Positions 1 to 8,624 of a stretch of 64,000 bases of DNA are shown piece by piece. The notes under the pieces are model-generated. The model worked only from the letters and a program-made list of their open reading frames with translations. It was not told the DNA's origin and did no database searches. This stretch comes from DATLXH01 sp035576005. Lineage in GTDB: Bacteria > Acidobacteriota > Thermoanaerobaculia > Gp7-AA8. Both the position numbers and the translations under genes were made by a program. The stretch covers positions 1-64,000 of the forward strand of contig DATLXH010000128.1 of the NCBI GenBank assembly GCA_035576005.1. The letters are read 5' to 3'. Numbering within the stretch: position 1 is the first letter of the stretch; each line of letters opens with the position of its first letter.

Positions 1-51
1 CTTCGTTCTCTTTGTCCGTTGCTGCCGCTGCTTCTGATACGCTTTCTTCAT
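1..51 (-). CDS. Start of a Lys/Arg/Gln-rich protein, cut by the window edge
   Basis: An ATG at 49-51 on the minus strand is preceded by a GGAG ribosome site about 7 bases upstream. The 17 codons inside the window begin MKKAYQKQRQQRTKRTK and run off the left edge without a stop. The strong positive charge could suit a ribosomal or nucleic-acid-binding protein, but too little is visible to name it. Confidence 0.5.
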   Translation of the reverse strand, partial: MKKAYQKQRQQRTKRTK

Positions 52-67
52 GGCGGTTCTCCTTTTT

Positions 68-102
68 GTTCCCACCCGGATCCTAAATCCGGTCGAGGGA
101 AC
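68..102. promoter_or_regulatory. Hairpin in the 5' leader of the left-edge gene
   Basis: Two nested stems are visible: GTTCCC (68-73) with GGGAAC (97-102), and CCGGAT (76-81) with ATCCGG (87-92). The structure lies 16 bases upstream of the minus-strand start codon, so it may sit in that gene's leader, where it could act as an attenuator or RNA-protection hairpin. It could equally be a terminator for something else. No run of T follows. Confidence 0.35.
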
Positions 103-249
103 CGCCACTTCAAATTTCAACTACAGTCGGGACATCGTCATGCTGCGATGATGAATAACAAGATTCTTTTCATGGTGTAAGTTCCTCGACGTTATGAAGA
201 CAGGTTTGAGTTGCGGGGTGGGGGTCAACGAGTCTAAAAGGCGTCAGAA

Positions 250-1347
250 TCACTGCGGGGTGCTCGTGGTGACTTGCTGTGTTTCGTTATTCGTGATTGA
301 AGCAAATGCCCAAAGTTTCAAGTTCGGGAACGCTGCTCGTAACTCAATGCGAACAGCGGAAACAGCCTTGATCGCAGGATAAGATTCCGTTAAGAACGCA
401 ACTCCCCCGTACGCCGGGTAGCAGACAAAGAGGCTGTCACACGGTTCCGAGTTGGAACGTGTTAGTCGAAGCGTAGCGTCCGCAATAGGGACGCTTGAAT
501 CCATTGGATAGATGAGAAGTCGCACATCGGAGCCGGTCTCCGACCCGGGCGTGTAAATCCGCAATGTCTGACGAAACTTGTCGTCGGTGGGGATATTCAA
601 GAGTTGAACTGTGCCCGAGCGAAACTCATGCTCGCGGACGACCGGAATCTCTGTCCCTGCGCTGTCGGCCTGCCTCGACAAGTCTCGAATTCTCAGAGAG
701 TAGTGGAGGCTGGACGCCACGCTCTTTCGAACGTGAAGGAGCACGCCGGGAGGAGCTCCGGGCGGGGTCCGTTTGAGTGGGAGATCGAACGCTGTTCGAG
801 CAGGGATTGCGTCACGGGCAGAGCATTCACGCGTACATTCGTCGCCGAGCGGCTGGATATCGGAGTCGGCACCTTTCACACTCACTGGCCGATCGGACTG
901 ATTCAGAACGAAAAATTCCGACTTCCACAGCGAGCCGAACCGGCCTGGGGTTAAAGAAAATGCTTGCGGGACGAGTACCGTCTCGTAATCCTCAGTCTCC
1001 GTGGCTGCCACGTAGGTGAAACCGTTTCGCAACGTAGCAAACATTGATGGGCCATTCTTCAACACGATATCGACCGTGCCAGGTTGATGCGCTGGAGTCA
1101 CAGCTTTGATCGTCGTACTGTTGACGACCGTTAGTGCGGCGGGCGTGTTTCCGAACTCGATCGTCAGTGCGAGGGGAGGACAAAGGATCTGACATGGTGG
1201 TATCAGATTCACGCCGATGACAGTGACTTCGGTTCCACCAGTCGTGGGGCCGCTGTTTGGAGCAACACCTGTCAGAGCGGGTATTTGAGCGTGAGCGGCT
1301 GATCCTAGAAAGAGCACACAAAAGCTGATGACGAGTCCTCGTAGCAT
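250..1347 (-). CDS. Secreted IPT/TIG-domain protein
   Basis: 365 aa. Residues 1-20 form a signal peptide ending AAHAQ. Residues 22-112 match an IPT/TIG immunoglobulin-like fold: the start PALTGVAPNSGPTTGGTEVTV with its Pro/Asn-Ser-Gly-Pro turn and GGT strand is the hallmark. The remaining 250 aa carry six cysteines and look beta-rich but match no family I recognise. A TGGAGAA ribosome site precedes the ATG. IPT/TIG proteins are exported and often bind ligands or surfaces; the role of this one is unknown. It stands alone, with a large gene-poor stretch upstream. Confidence 0.75.
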   Translation of the reverse strand: MLRGLVISFCVLFLGSAAHAQIPALTGVAPNSGPTTGGTEVTVIGVNLIPPCQILCPPLALTIEFGNTPAALTVVNSTTIKAVTPAHQPGTVDIVLKNGPSMFATLRNGFTYVAATETEDYETVLVPQAFSLTPGRFGSLWKSEFFVLNQSDRPVSVKGADSDIQPLGDECTRECSARDAIPARTAFDLPLKRTPPGAPPGVLLHVRKSVASSLHYSLRIRDLSRQADSAGTEIPVVREHEFRSGTVQLLNIPTDDKFRQTLRIYTPGSETGSDVRLLIYPMDSSVPIADATLRLTRSNSEPCDSLFVCYPAYGGVAFLTESYPAIKAVSAVRIELRAAFPNLKLWAFASITNNETQQVTTSTPQ

Positions 1348-1909
1348 ATAAATTCTCCAGTGGGTTGGACCGCGTGACTTCCAGATACACTCAGATTTAC
1401 ACTGTTCAAAGGCTGGCCGGTGTTCTTAAATACCGGGCAGGAATTGCTGGATGCAGGCCCTTACTCCCCATTTTCGCAATGGGCGTGCTCGCGGAGGCCA
1501 AAAGGGAGATTATATGTCATTACGGCATATCCATGCTAACTTCCCCACTTTTCTACCTTCCCATAAAGGGGCCCGGTTGACCGCCTGGTTTCCCGTAGCG
1601 TTGGGATCTGCATCGCGGACGAGACTCGTCGAAGCGTTGAGCGGTTGCGTTGTAGAGACCTGCCTCCGCACCAGTGTCGTTGTAGTCGTTCAGAGGGGAT
1701 CCAGAGAAATAGTTATGCTGGCAAACTCTCCCGGCCCGATGAACCATTCCTTAAGCACGGTGTCATTTCTTGCAGACCGCGGCTGGATCGCGAACACGGG
1801 CAAGGAATACCGTCCTGCGTGACTCCTTCCTGTTGATGGGGGGGTCCAAAAGTCTTTACGGATCGGGCGGCGTTGGATGCAGCGATCGCGGCGTATCTCA
1901 CTGACTGTT

Positions 1910-1939
1910 CGGATGCTCGAACTGTCGCTCGAGCATCCG
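1910..1939. repeat. Perfect 11-bp hairpin
   Basis: CGGATGCTCGA (1910-1920) pairs perfectly with TCGAGCATCCG (1929-1939) across the 8-base loop ACTGTCGC. No T run follows on either strand, so it is not a classical terminator. It lies 0.9 kb upstream of the reverse transcriptase in otherwise gene-poor DNA. Confidence 0.6.
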
Positions 1940-2338
1940 AACTGGCGCAGTCCCGGTGTGAAACCCTCAACTTTGACGCGTCCTTGTATGACAGTTGCGG
2001 AACCTCACCTTCGAAGCTCTCGCGGAAGCGACAGCTTGTCCGCGTGGAAGAGCTTCTTCGCACTTCCGCGCTGTCTCTCCTCCATCGCTTTATCATTGCT
2101 GGCTTCGGTACGCGCGCGACCATGTTTCGTGTTTTTAACCAGAAGACGCGTTGCACGCCGGATTCCTACGGCACGGCTTCGCAGAAGGCCACGAGTTTAG
2201 CCGGCATTGGACACTCGAACGACTAAGGCGCGTCATCGCGGTTCGAGGTCCGCGAGACTTTCACGCCCCTCTCCCTGCTCGAGATCCTGCCTTGCCGTTC
2301 CCAGAACACTCCAACTGTGCCACTCCGAAGGACCCAGA

Positions 2339-2701
2339 TCAACTGGCCTCTTCAACCATGAAGAAGTTGAACGAGAGGGTGAGCAAGCTCGGGTCGATGA
2401 CGACATCAACGGTGCGTGTCGGGTGTGCCGGCGGCGCAGCGATGCCGAGGAAGACCTGCGAAAGATGTTGTAGTCGCTCACACCCCGTTAGTCGTCGTAC
2501 CCGTAGATCCCCGAGCGAGACGTCGGATACCGGCTTGCGGTTCCATTGGTCCCGACCCGATCGCCGTAACAATCGTTCCATCCAAGACAAGACACGATCA
2601 CCATACGGGTCTCCGGTGTTCGCTGCCTGCCAAATCTGTCGCACGAAAGGATGTCGGAAATGTAGCAGTTGGCCATGGCTATCGGACAGGTTGAAGTACA
2701 T
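2339..2701 (-). CDS. Possible small hypothetical protein
   Basis: A 120-aa frame starting MYFNLSDSHGQLLHFRH with a fairly protein-like composition, ending in a hydrophobic stretch (DPSLLTLSFNFFMVEE). There is no clear ribosome site and no domain I recognise. It faces away from the reverse transcriptase and may be a remnant or a chance frame; confidence is low. Confidence 0.2.
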   Translation of the reverse strand: MYFNLSDSHGQLLHFRHPFVRQIWQAANTGDPYGDRVLSWMERLLRRSGRDQWNRKPVSDVSLGDLRVRRLTGCERLQHLSQVFLGIAAPPAHPTRTVDVVIDPSLLTLSFNFFMVEEAS

Positions 2702-2836
2702 AGCGAGGTTACGTCTCTCAAGCAGGCGCCCGGACCTTTCACGGCATCAATCGATACCTGCAGGATTTCGGCAACATCTCCCGCAGCGGTTGGCGCGGCA
2801 GCAAGGTTTCACCGTCCTGAGTCGAACAGCGTCGTC

Positions 2837-4435
2837 GTGACGCAGTTCGATCCGATCCGCTCGTACGGGGTGGGTGCACGACAGATCGCAGCGATCTTCG
2901 CGGGAGCGATCGGGCTTGCGAACGGCGAGCGGTGGATCGAGCAGATCGAGTGGCTGATCGCCGGGCTGCAGCAGACGAGAACGTACTCGCTTGCGGATCT
3001 GCCCAAGATGCTGCGAAGTGACTCCGACCGCTACGTGGCGGAGCTGCAGATCGCCGATCGAGACATACGGCGACGGTGGCGGACGCATATTGGGAGCCGT
3101 CGCCAGTTCGTGCTCTCCGAGGCGATCGGGTACTTGCTCGACGCGATGCCGTTTCCCGCGGCGACGCGCGATCTGCTTCCTCCGGCCGCTCTCTGCTGTC
3201 TCGATATTCCCGTCCTCACTCCCGGAAGTGCGCTCGCAACGGCGCTCTTCGCCGCCTGTATCAGCAGCCGGCAGCAGACCGGGCTCCGACCGGCCCTCGT
3301 GCTCGAAGTGCCGCCGTTTACCCGAGGTGCGGGCGACGGCGGATTGCTCGCTGCGCTTGAAGCGTTCGAGAAAACGGGCGATCTCCTCGTGAGGGGTGCG
3401 ATGAGTGGACCTGTCCGTGCGCCGTGGAGGAAGTGGGCCTCCATTCGCGCAATGGCGGAGCCCTCGCCAGCGGTCCCGGACGCATCGATCGCGACAACGT
3501 ACGACGAGGTGACATCTCACGCGACACTCGTTCGTACCTGGCCGCTTCTCAAGCTCCGGCCCGTGCCGACAATCCGTGACCGGCTCGCGCAGGCCGCGGT
3601 CGTCAACGCTCTCACCCCGGTGACGGAGCGACTCTTTCTCGACTGCTCGTACGCCTATCGTCCGGGGCGTAACGCCCACCACGCGATCACCGCGCTCGAA
3701 CGGGCGCGCGACGCGGGATTCAGCTTCGTGGTGAATGCGGATGTCCGCAACTGCTTCGATTCGCTCGATCACACAATCCTGTTCTCTGCGCTGACGCATG
3801 TGATCCCGGACCCCGAGATCATCGCGCTCCTTCGCATCTGGACGCAGATGCCGTTCGTTGAGCGGGGAGAGCTGAAGCCGCCCGCCACGCGCGGCGTGCC
3901 ACAGGGCGCCCCCGTCTCTCCGATGCTTGCCAACGTCTACCTGCACGCGCTCGATATCGAGATGCTGAAGCTCGGGCTGCCATGGATCAGGTATGCCGAC
4001 GATTTTCTCTGCCTGGCGCGAACGAAGGAGGAAGCAGCGGGGGCACTCACGCAGCTCCGTGCAGCGACCTCCGCGCTCCGGCTGTCGCTGAAACCGGCTC
4101 CGTCGCACATCATCCACTTCGATGAGGGATTCGAGTTCCTCGGGTTTCACTTCCGGCAGACCGCGAAGCGGATCGCCACGCGGCGGCTGGTGGACCTGCA
4201 GCGAAAAATCGTACGCAGGCTCTCGATGACGTTTCCTCCGCTCGCACGTCTCCGTAAAGTGAACGAGATCATCGTCGGCTTTGGCAGCTACTACCATAGC
4301 CGCGAAGCGCCGATCGTCCAGCAGCTGACGTCCTTTGATCGCTGGTGCCGCCAAGGCGTGCGGCAGATCCTTGGGCCCGAGTTCGTGCAGAAAGTCCGGT
4401 TCATCAACGCCGAAGTGTTTGAGCACCTTCTCTGA
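2837..4435 (+). CDS. Free-standing group II-like reverse transcriptase
   Basis: 532 aa from the GTG chosen here; the frame stays open to an ATG at 2669, but the extra 56 residues look non-coding and neither start has a good ribosome site. Residues ~1-185 match nothing I know. The RT fingers/palm follow: SYAYRPGR (RT2), NADVRNCFDSLDH (RT3, first Asp), GVPQGAPVSPMLANVY (RT4), YADDF (RT5, near residue 386) and FLGFHF (RT7). The C-terminal ~70 aa (VNEIIVGFGSYYHSR) resemble a maturase/thumb domain. No HNH endonuclease, no Cas1 domain and no intron domain V were found, so this is not an evident group II intron. Such orphan RTs are often phage-defence or element-borne enzymes; that role is inference. 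Confidence 0.85.
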   Translation: MTQFDPIRSYGVGARQIAAIFAGAIGLANGERWIEQIEWLIAGLQQTRTYSLADLPKMLRSDSDRYVAELQIADRDIRRRWRTHIGSRRQFVLSEAIGYLLDAMPFPAATRDLLPPAALCCLDIPVLTPGSALATALFAACISSRQQTGLRPALVLEVPPFTRGAGDGGLLAALEAFEKTGDLLVRGAMSGPVRAPWRKWASIRAMAEPSPAVPDASIATTYDEVTSHATLVRTWPLLKLRPVPTIRDRLAQAAVVNALTPVTERLFLDCSYAYRPGRNAHHAITALERARDAGFSFVVNADVRNCFDSLDHTILFSALTHVIPDPEIIALLRIWTQMPFVERGELKPPATRGVPQGAPVSPMLANVYLHALDIEMLKLGLPWIRYADDFLCLARTKEEAAGALTQLRAATSALRLSLKPAPSHIIHFDEGFEFLGFHFRQTAKRIATRRLVDLQRKIVRRLSMTFPPLARLRKVNEIIVGFGSYYHSREAPIVQQLTSFDRWCRQGVRQILGPEFVQKVRFINAEVFEHLL

Positions 4436-4492
4436 CGAAGCCTCCAGTCACTATCGGGAGTTTCGTCGCGGTTGTGAACGTGGACAACATTA

Positions 4493-5992
4493 TCAGTCGG
4501 CGTCCGGCGATACCTTGCCGTCCTCATCAACTTCGACCATGTCTTCGATCACGCGAGAATCTGTGCCGCTGGCAGAGTCGAGTTTTGCGATCAATCTGAA
4601 GCGAGCTGCACGTTCGAAGGTGATGGAGCTCATGTACGCGTAGATTGTCGACGAACCTATCTTCATAACGTAGGGGAACGGTTTATCGACGGTGACGTGT
4701 CCAGGGCCGTCCGACTTCACGTCCCATGTCATTGTCCACGGCGCGGAGACGTCAGGACCAATCTTCCAAGACAACTCTGCGCTTTTCTGATCACCAATTT
4801 CGAGTCGTTGTTCTGGAATGACCAAAATCACTGCGATCATCGGTTCCTGGCTCGTGATCAACATTTGGCCTTCGATGACACCTGTCTTCCTGCTGACCTT
4901 CGGGAGACGGCCAAAGTACTCACGAACATCCTTGTCGAAGTTGGCTGTTTTCATGTCTAGGACCGACAAGTGACCACTAAAGGATCTCTGATCCTGCCGA
5001 ACTCGGAGCGTGTTGCCGTGTGCGTCGCTTGATGTAACTCCTCCGGGTTTTCGTCCTCCCTCGGTAGCTTCGTCGAGGGCTTCGCCGGTGCGTTGAATGG
5101 ATGACGGCGAAAACACTCTTTCAACACGGATCTCTAGCCTACGAATCACTTCAGCGAACGCGGAGTTCGGAAAGGCGCGTCTCCCACCGATCGCGACCAG
5201 ACCGACGATGAGGAGAACCAGCCCCGCCTTCGCCGCGCCGACGGCGATCTTCGGCGTTGCTCGGGTGACGCCGAGAGCCGTATGTGCAATCGCAAGAGAG
5301 CCCTGCCACGATGCGACTACGCCGCGCTGTAGGACATACGGAAGCCGATGCAACTGAGTAAGCAGCCGCTCGACATCAGCAGCAATCTTCGCTGCGTGAT
5401 CGTCGGCGACGACGCCGGGCTTCTCGCCGAGCAGCCACGGTGGCTCGGCCGCGAGCGTCAGCTCGGCTCCATCTTCCACGTTAAAGACGTGCCATTGCAT
5501 CAAGAAGACGCCGCCAAGGCGCTTTTGGTACGACCACGTCATCGTGGCGCGGTACGACCGGTCGTCGTAGCTGAACGTTGGCGATTTCCAGCCGTGCCGG
5601 CCTGCGTAGTTGTTTACGCCCGACCACTTTGATGCGATCGCGCTTGGTTTCTTGATGGGACCTTTTTGCACCGCTGCGTCCGGATTCGGTCCCAGCCGCT
5701 CCTCCGCGTCTGCCGACAGCGTGATCAGTGCACGGTCTGTCGCGCGGATCGCTGCAGCAGCAGTGCGTGAAGCTTCGTTCCTGCACTCCTCGATAAGCGC
5801 GCAAAACAGTCGGTCGCCCGCCGCGTTCGGGCGCAGCAGTCCGTGCTGCTTGCGGTACATGTCGATGGCATTGCCAAGGACTGGAAGCAGCCAGTCAATC
5901 CGCTCATGCCGACTGATGTCGGCGCGGCTCTTTCCCTCTCGCTCTCTTGGCATGTTCTCGATGTGACTGCGTGTCGCCCATGTGACGGTCAC
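4493..5992 (-). CDS. Hypothetical membrane-spanning protein, convergent with the RT
   Basis: 499 aa from GTG 5992; an ATG at 5953 is an alternative, and neither has a strong ribosome site. Residues ~1-230 look soluble, with many charged residues and aromatic beta-like segments. One hydrophobic helix (AAKAGLVLLIVGLVAIGG, about residues 255-275) follows, then a ~220-aa beta-rich C-terminal part rich in V/I/T that looks like an extracytoplasmic domain. No known family recognised. It is encoded tail-to-tail with the reverse transcriptase (57 bp between stops) inside the putative element, so it may be cargo. A one-helix topology with domains on both sides suggests a sensor or anchor, which is inference. 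Confidence 0.6.
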   Translation of the reverse strand: MTVTWATRSHIENMPREREGKSRADISRHERIDWLLPVLGNAIDMYRKQHGLLRPNAAGDRLFCALIEECRNEASRTAAAAIRATDRALITLSADAEERLGPNPDAAVQKGPIKKPSAIASKWSGVNNYAGRHGWKSPTFSYDDRSYRATMTWSYQKRLGGVFLMQWHVFNVEDGAELTLAAEPPWLLGEKPGVVADDHAAKIAADVERLLTQLHRLPYVLQRGVVASWQGSLAIAHTALGVTRATPKIAVGAAKAGLVLLIVGLVAIGGRRAFPNSAFAEVIRRLEIRVERVFSPSSIQRTGEALDEATEGGRKPGGVTSSDAHGNTLRVRQDQRSFSGHLSVLDMKTANFDKDVREYFGRLPKVSRKTGVIEGQMLITSQEPMIAVILVIPEQRLEIGDQKSAELSWKIGPDVSAPWTMTWDVKSDGPGHVTVDKPFPYVMKIGSSTIYAYMSSITFERAARFRLIAKLDSASGTDSRVIEDMVEVDEDGKVSPDAD

Positions 5993-6223
5993 ATGCGGCT
6001 CACATGGAAAGTGTGGCCACGTACCGGTCGACGCCCTCTCCCTGCCCGCCTAGTCTCGCATTTATCGATTCTCGGTGCATCGAGGACGAGAGATCGGTAC
6101 CAGAAGGAGGCGAGCAGCAAAAGTTTAACCCCCCGGCCGCACGAACGGTCAGGGGGTTCGGAGGCAAGCGCCGCCGGCGCTTCACACATTCATCCCACAA
6201 CCCTTTTGAAGTGGAGAGAAAAG

Positions 6224-6565
6224 ATGAACATGCTTCAGCGCGTTGGTAATGATGTACCCGGTCAGGTTGAACCTGTCAAACCGAGACAGGTCTATCCCAC
6301 CGGTGAGCCACTTTATGACGTCGACGACTTGGATGCGCGTGCCGACGCGAATCTCCGTCGCGGCAACGGAATCATCGACGAGATCGTCTACCCGCGTCTT
6401 GCCGCAAGGGGCGTATCGAAAGCCGATTACCACCGCGTGGTGATGGGCATGGTCAGGTCAATCCAGTGGTCCCGCGAGTTCGGCGGCCCCACCGCGAAGC
6501 TTCTTGGAGTCGTCCCCAGCGGTCTCAACGGAACTGCCGCCGAGCCGAAGGTGTGCAAGTGCTGA
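6224..6565 (+). CDS. Small hypothetical protein heading the cargo operon
   Basis: 113 aa. The ATG at 6224 follows a GTGGAGAG ribosome site. The protein starts MNMLQRVGNDVPGQ and ends AAEPKVCKC. It has no signal peptide or membrane span and belongs to no family I recognise. Its stop codon overlaps the start region of the next gene, so the genes from 6224 to 8341 look translationally coupled. Confidence 0.6.
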   Translation: MNMLQRVGNDVPGQVEPVKPRQVYPTGEPLYDVDDLDARADANLRRGNGIIDEIVYPRLAARGVSKADYHRVVMGMVRSIQWSREFGGPTAKLLGVVPSGLNGTAAEPKVCKC

Positions 6566-7446
6566 CGCCGATCGATTATAGCCACTCTGTGGGTGCCGCC
6601 GGAGGGCGGCCCCCACTCCGCTCCCTGCTTCTTGCCCTGCTTCTACTCAGTGCATCGCTTGTTCTGGCCTGCGCGCCGAAAACCGCCGTCGGCGGGGCCG
6701 CTGCTATCCCAGGGGCGCAGGCGAGTAACGCGTTGCCAGCCAGCAACTCGCCGACATCGCAGACGACGCTGTCGAGGCCGTGCGTCGGCTGGCCGAAGCG
6801 TGCGGCGATCCTCTTTGATCAGTCCTCATCGACCGGCCAGACCCGCACCGAGCATCCGGCTGTCCAACAGCTCGACCCACTGATCGATTGCTCCATCCGT
6901 TCTGGCGGAGAACTCATCGTCGGTTCGATCCGTGACACATCAAACGAGACGCTCACGCGCCTGCTCGTCTCGCCCGGCCCGGTCCGGCCGACGCCCACGC
7001 CGACAACCAACAACGCGGTCCTCGACTACGACAGTGCAGCAGCCTTCGAAGCGGAACTCGCAGCGTTCAACGTTCGTGAGGCTGCGTGGCAGGCTCGAGT
7101 GACGGTGAACGTTGCCCAATTTCGCAAGTTGACGGCCGAGTTGCTGGCGAGGCGGGCGGACGCAACGGCAACCGCGCTCGCCGAGGCCGTCACGCGAGCG
7201 TATGTAGCATTGGATGAACCCACCCCGTTTGCGTGGTTGGAGAACGCAGAGCGGGTGCTCGTGCTCGTGACCGACGGTGACCAGACCGCGAGCTCTCGCG
7301 TCGTTCCGATGCCGGCGCGACCCACCACCGTGTATGCCGTGAACGGTGACGGTCGTCGCGTCGATCTGCAGCACCTCAGCCCAATTCCCTTCGAGTCCTT
7401 TGATCGGGCGGTCGTCTCGCTCACCGGAGGACGCGATGATCAGTAA
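6559..7446 (+). CDS. vWA-like lipoprotein
   Basis: 295 aa from GTG 6559 (GTG 6553 is an alternative), overlapping the stop of the preceding gene. A basic N-terminus and a hydrophobic stretch end in the lipobox LVLAC, so export and lipidation are expected. The mature part reads like a von Willebrand A domain: AAILFDQSSSTG carries DxSxS, the metal-ion-dependent adhesion motif, and VLVLVTDGDQ supplies the later strand with Asp. The segment between is Ala-rich and probably helical. The MIDAS assignment is by motif only. Neighbours suggest it works at the membrane with the multi-pass protein encoded next. Confidence 0.6.
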   Translation: MLTPIDYSHSVGAAGGRPPLRSLLLALLLLSASLVLACAPKTAVGGAAAIPGAQASNALPASNSPTSQTTLSRPCVGWPKRAAILFDQSSSTGQTRTEHPAVQQLDPLIDCSIRSGGELIVGSIRDTSNETLTRLLVSPGPVRPTPTPTTNNAVLDYDSAAAFEAELAAFNVREAAWQARVTVNVAQFRKLTAELLARRADATATALAEAVTRAYVALDEPTPFAWLENAERVLVLVTDGDQTASSRVVPMPARPTTVYAVNGDGRRVDLQHLSPIPFESFDRAVVSLTGGRDDQ

Positions 7447-8341
7447 GGAGGCAATCTACGCCGCTCTGGTCACGCTGGCCCGGACGATTGTTCGTGCGGG
7501 GCGTGAGACGCTCGACTCGATCAGTCGCGCCGAGTCAGCGACGGACCGGCTCGAACGATTCGTGCAGCTTCATGCTGCCAGCCTTGCGATGTGGGCCGAG
7601 AAGAAGTCGACCTTCATCGGCTTTCTGATCAAGCTCGCAGTCGCTTTCGCGACCGACTTCGCGCTGCTCGAGCCGCTCGCCCGGGCGCTGGTCATCCGCA
7701 TCATCCCTGGGGCCGAGATCGCGGCGACGGTCGCGGCGATCTTTGCGCCGATTCCGGTGATCGTCGCGGAGTGCTTCATCGCCGTGAAGTACGCGAAGGC
7801 GAAGGAGTGGGAGGGCCGCCTCGGCACCACGGCGCACTCCGGACGCTGGCTGGCCCTCGGGCTGATCGTCGCGGCCATCCCGGCCACGCTCGTGCTCGCG
7901 CTCGGAATGATGTCGACGGTCACTGCTGCTGCTCTCGGATGGGCGGCGCTGGCAGGCCGTCAGGCACTCAACATCGTGCTGGCGCTCGTGTCGGTAACGT
8001 TGCACGTGCTGGTCGTCTTCAGCGGGACGACGCCGAGCGATTTCGTAAAGGCGGTCGACGCGGTGATCGGAAAGATTCGCCGCCAGAAGATCGTCGACAA
8101 CGCCTGGGAACTCGTGAGGGTGAAATACAACGCCACCCTCGCCCTCGCCTCCAGGTACGAGAACGCGAGGACGGAGCACGACGGCGTGCACGGAGTGGTT
8201 GCCGTGTATCCCTTTCCCGAAAGCGTCCTGAAGCTCATCCGGCGGGAGTTGCCCAATTTCGGGCGGCCGAGAAAAGGCAGCGACCTGCCCTTCATCCCGA
8301 TCGACCCGGACGATGAGCCCGAGCAGCCGGTCTACCACTGA
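7436..8341 (+). CDS. Multi-pass membrane protein of unknown function
   Basis: 301 aa; ATG 7436 with ACCGGAGGA upstream, overlapping the vWA gene by 11 bases. After a ~55-aa helical N-terminus there are about five hydrophobic segments between residues 55 and 205 (for example IPVIVAECFIAV, LALGLIVAAIPATLVLALGMM, ALNIVLALVSVTLHVLVVF). A charged cytoplasmic-looking tail ends in an acidic, Pro-rich stretch. No known family recognised. A strong hairpin (8346-8376) follows the stop, so the operon probably ends here. Its tight coupling to the vWA lipoprotein suggests a shared envelope complex. Confidence 0.6.
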   Translation: MISKEAIYAALVTLARTIVRAGRETLDSISRAESATDRLERFVQLHAASLAMWAEKKSTFIGFLIKLAVAFATDFALLEPLARALVIRIIPGAEIAATVAAIFAPIPVIVAECFIAVKYAKAKEWEGRLGTTAHSGRWLALGLIVAAIPATLVLALGMMSTVTAAALGWAALAGRQALNIVLALVSVTLHVLVVFSGTTPSDFVKAVDAVIGKIRRQKIVDNAWELVRVKYNATLALASRYENARTEHDGVHGVVAVYPFPESVLKLIRRELPNFGRPRKGSDLPFIPIDPDDEPEQPVYH

Positions 8342-8345
8342 GGCA

Positions 8346-8376
8346 GCTGGGGAGCGTGAACACTGCGCTCCCCAGC
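8346..8376. terminator. Strong hairpin after the cargo operon
   Basis: GCTGGGGAGCG (8346-8356) pairs perfectly with CGCTCCCCAGC (8366-8376) over a 9-base loop. It starts 4 bases after the stop of the membrane protein. No T run follows, so it is a terminator-like or RNA-stabilising hairpin rather than a textbook intrinsic terminator. Confidence 0.5.
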
Positions 8377-8423
8377 AGCTTCGACCTTCACTCCACGACA
8401 GGGAGAGCCCTGTCCTGCAGCGA

Positions 8424-8624
8424 ATGCCGAAGCGATCCCTGGAAGCGGATGCCCGCGCGGCACTTGAAGCGCGCAGAGCGGCACCGTTCGACGACGAGGA
8501 GTGGTCAGTGGCACGCGAGCGACTCTTGGAGTTCTTCGCGTTGCTTGGCCGCTGGGCCGACCGACATGCAAATGCCGAATCGATCGGCGACAATGCCTCG
8601 ACGCCGGAGAGGAGATCGAATTGA
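8424..8624 (+). CDS. 66-aa protein upstream of the recombinase
   Basis: 66 aa, starting MPKRSLEADARAALEARR, charged and probably helical. Its stop overlaps the recombinase start in the arrangement TGATG, so the two are probably translated together. Small helical proteins in this position next to large serine recombinases are often accessory or directionality factors, but nothing in the sequence proves that here. Confidence 0.45.
   Translation: MPKRSLEADARAALEARRAAPFDDEEWSVARERLLEFFALLGRWADRHANAESIGDNASTPERRSN

Larger units (their letters stand above)
1348..2836. other. Gene-poor region upstream of the reverse transcriptase
   Basis: About 1.5 kb without a convincing gene. Open frames exist on both strands, but none combines a ribosome site, a plausible composition and a recognisable domain; the best is the weak minus-strand frame at 2339-2701. 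The region holds a perfect 11-bp inverted repeat (1910-1939). It could be the decayed end of the neighbouring element, or hold a structured RNA that works with the reverse transcriptase. Confidence 0.5.

Noticed and set aside
2151..2840. A 229-codon plus-strand frame upstream of the RT
   Set aside because: Composition is Arg/Ser/Pro-rich with no domain, no ribosome site; overlaps a better minus-strand candidate.
2747..4426. A long open frame on the minus strand opposite the reverse transcriptase
   Set aside because: It is Arg- and His-rich with no domain and mirrors the strongly conserved RT frame; a shadow of high-GC coding.
2669..4435. Group II intron
   Set aside because: No domain V-like hairpin or exon-binding context was found and no HNH domain is attached; the RT looks free-standing.
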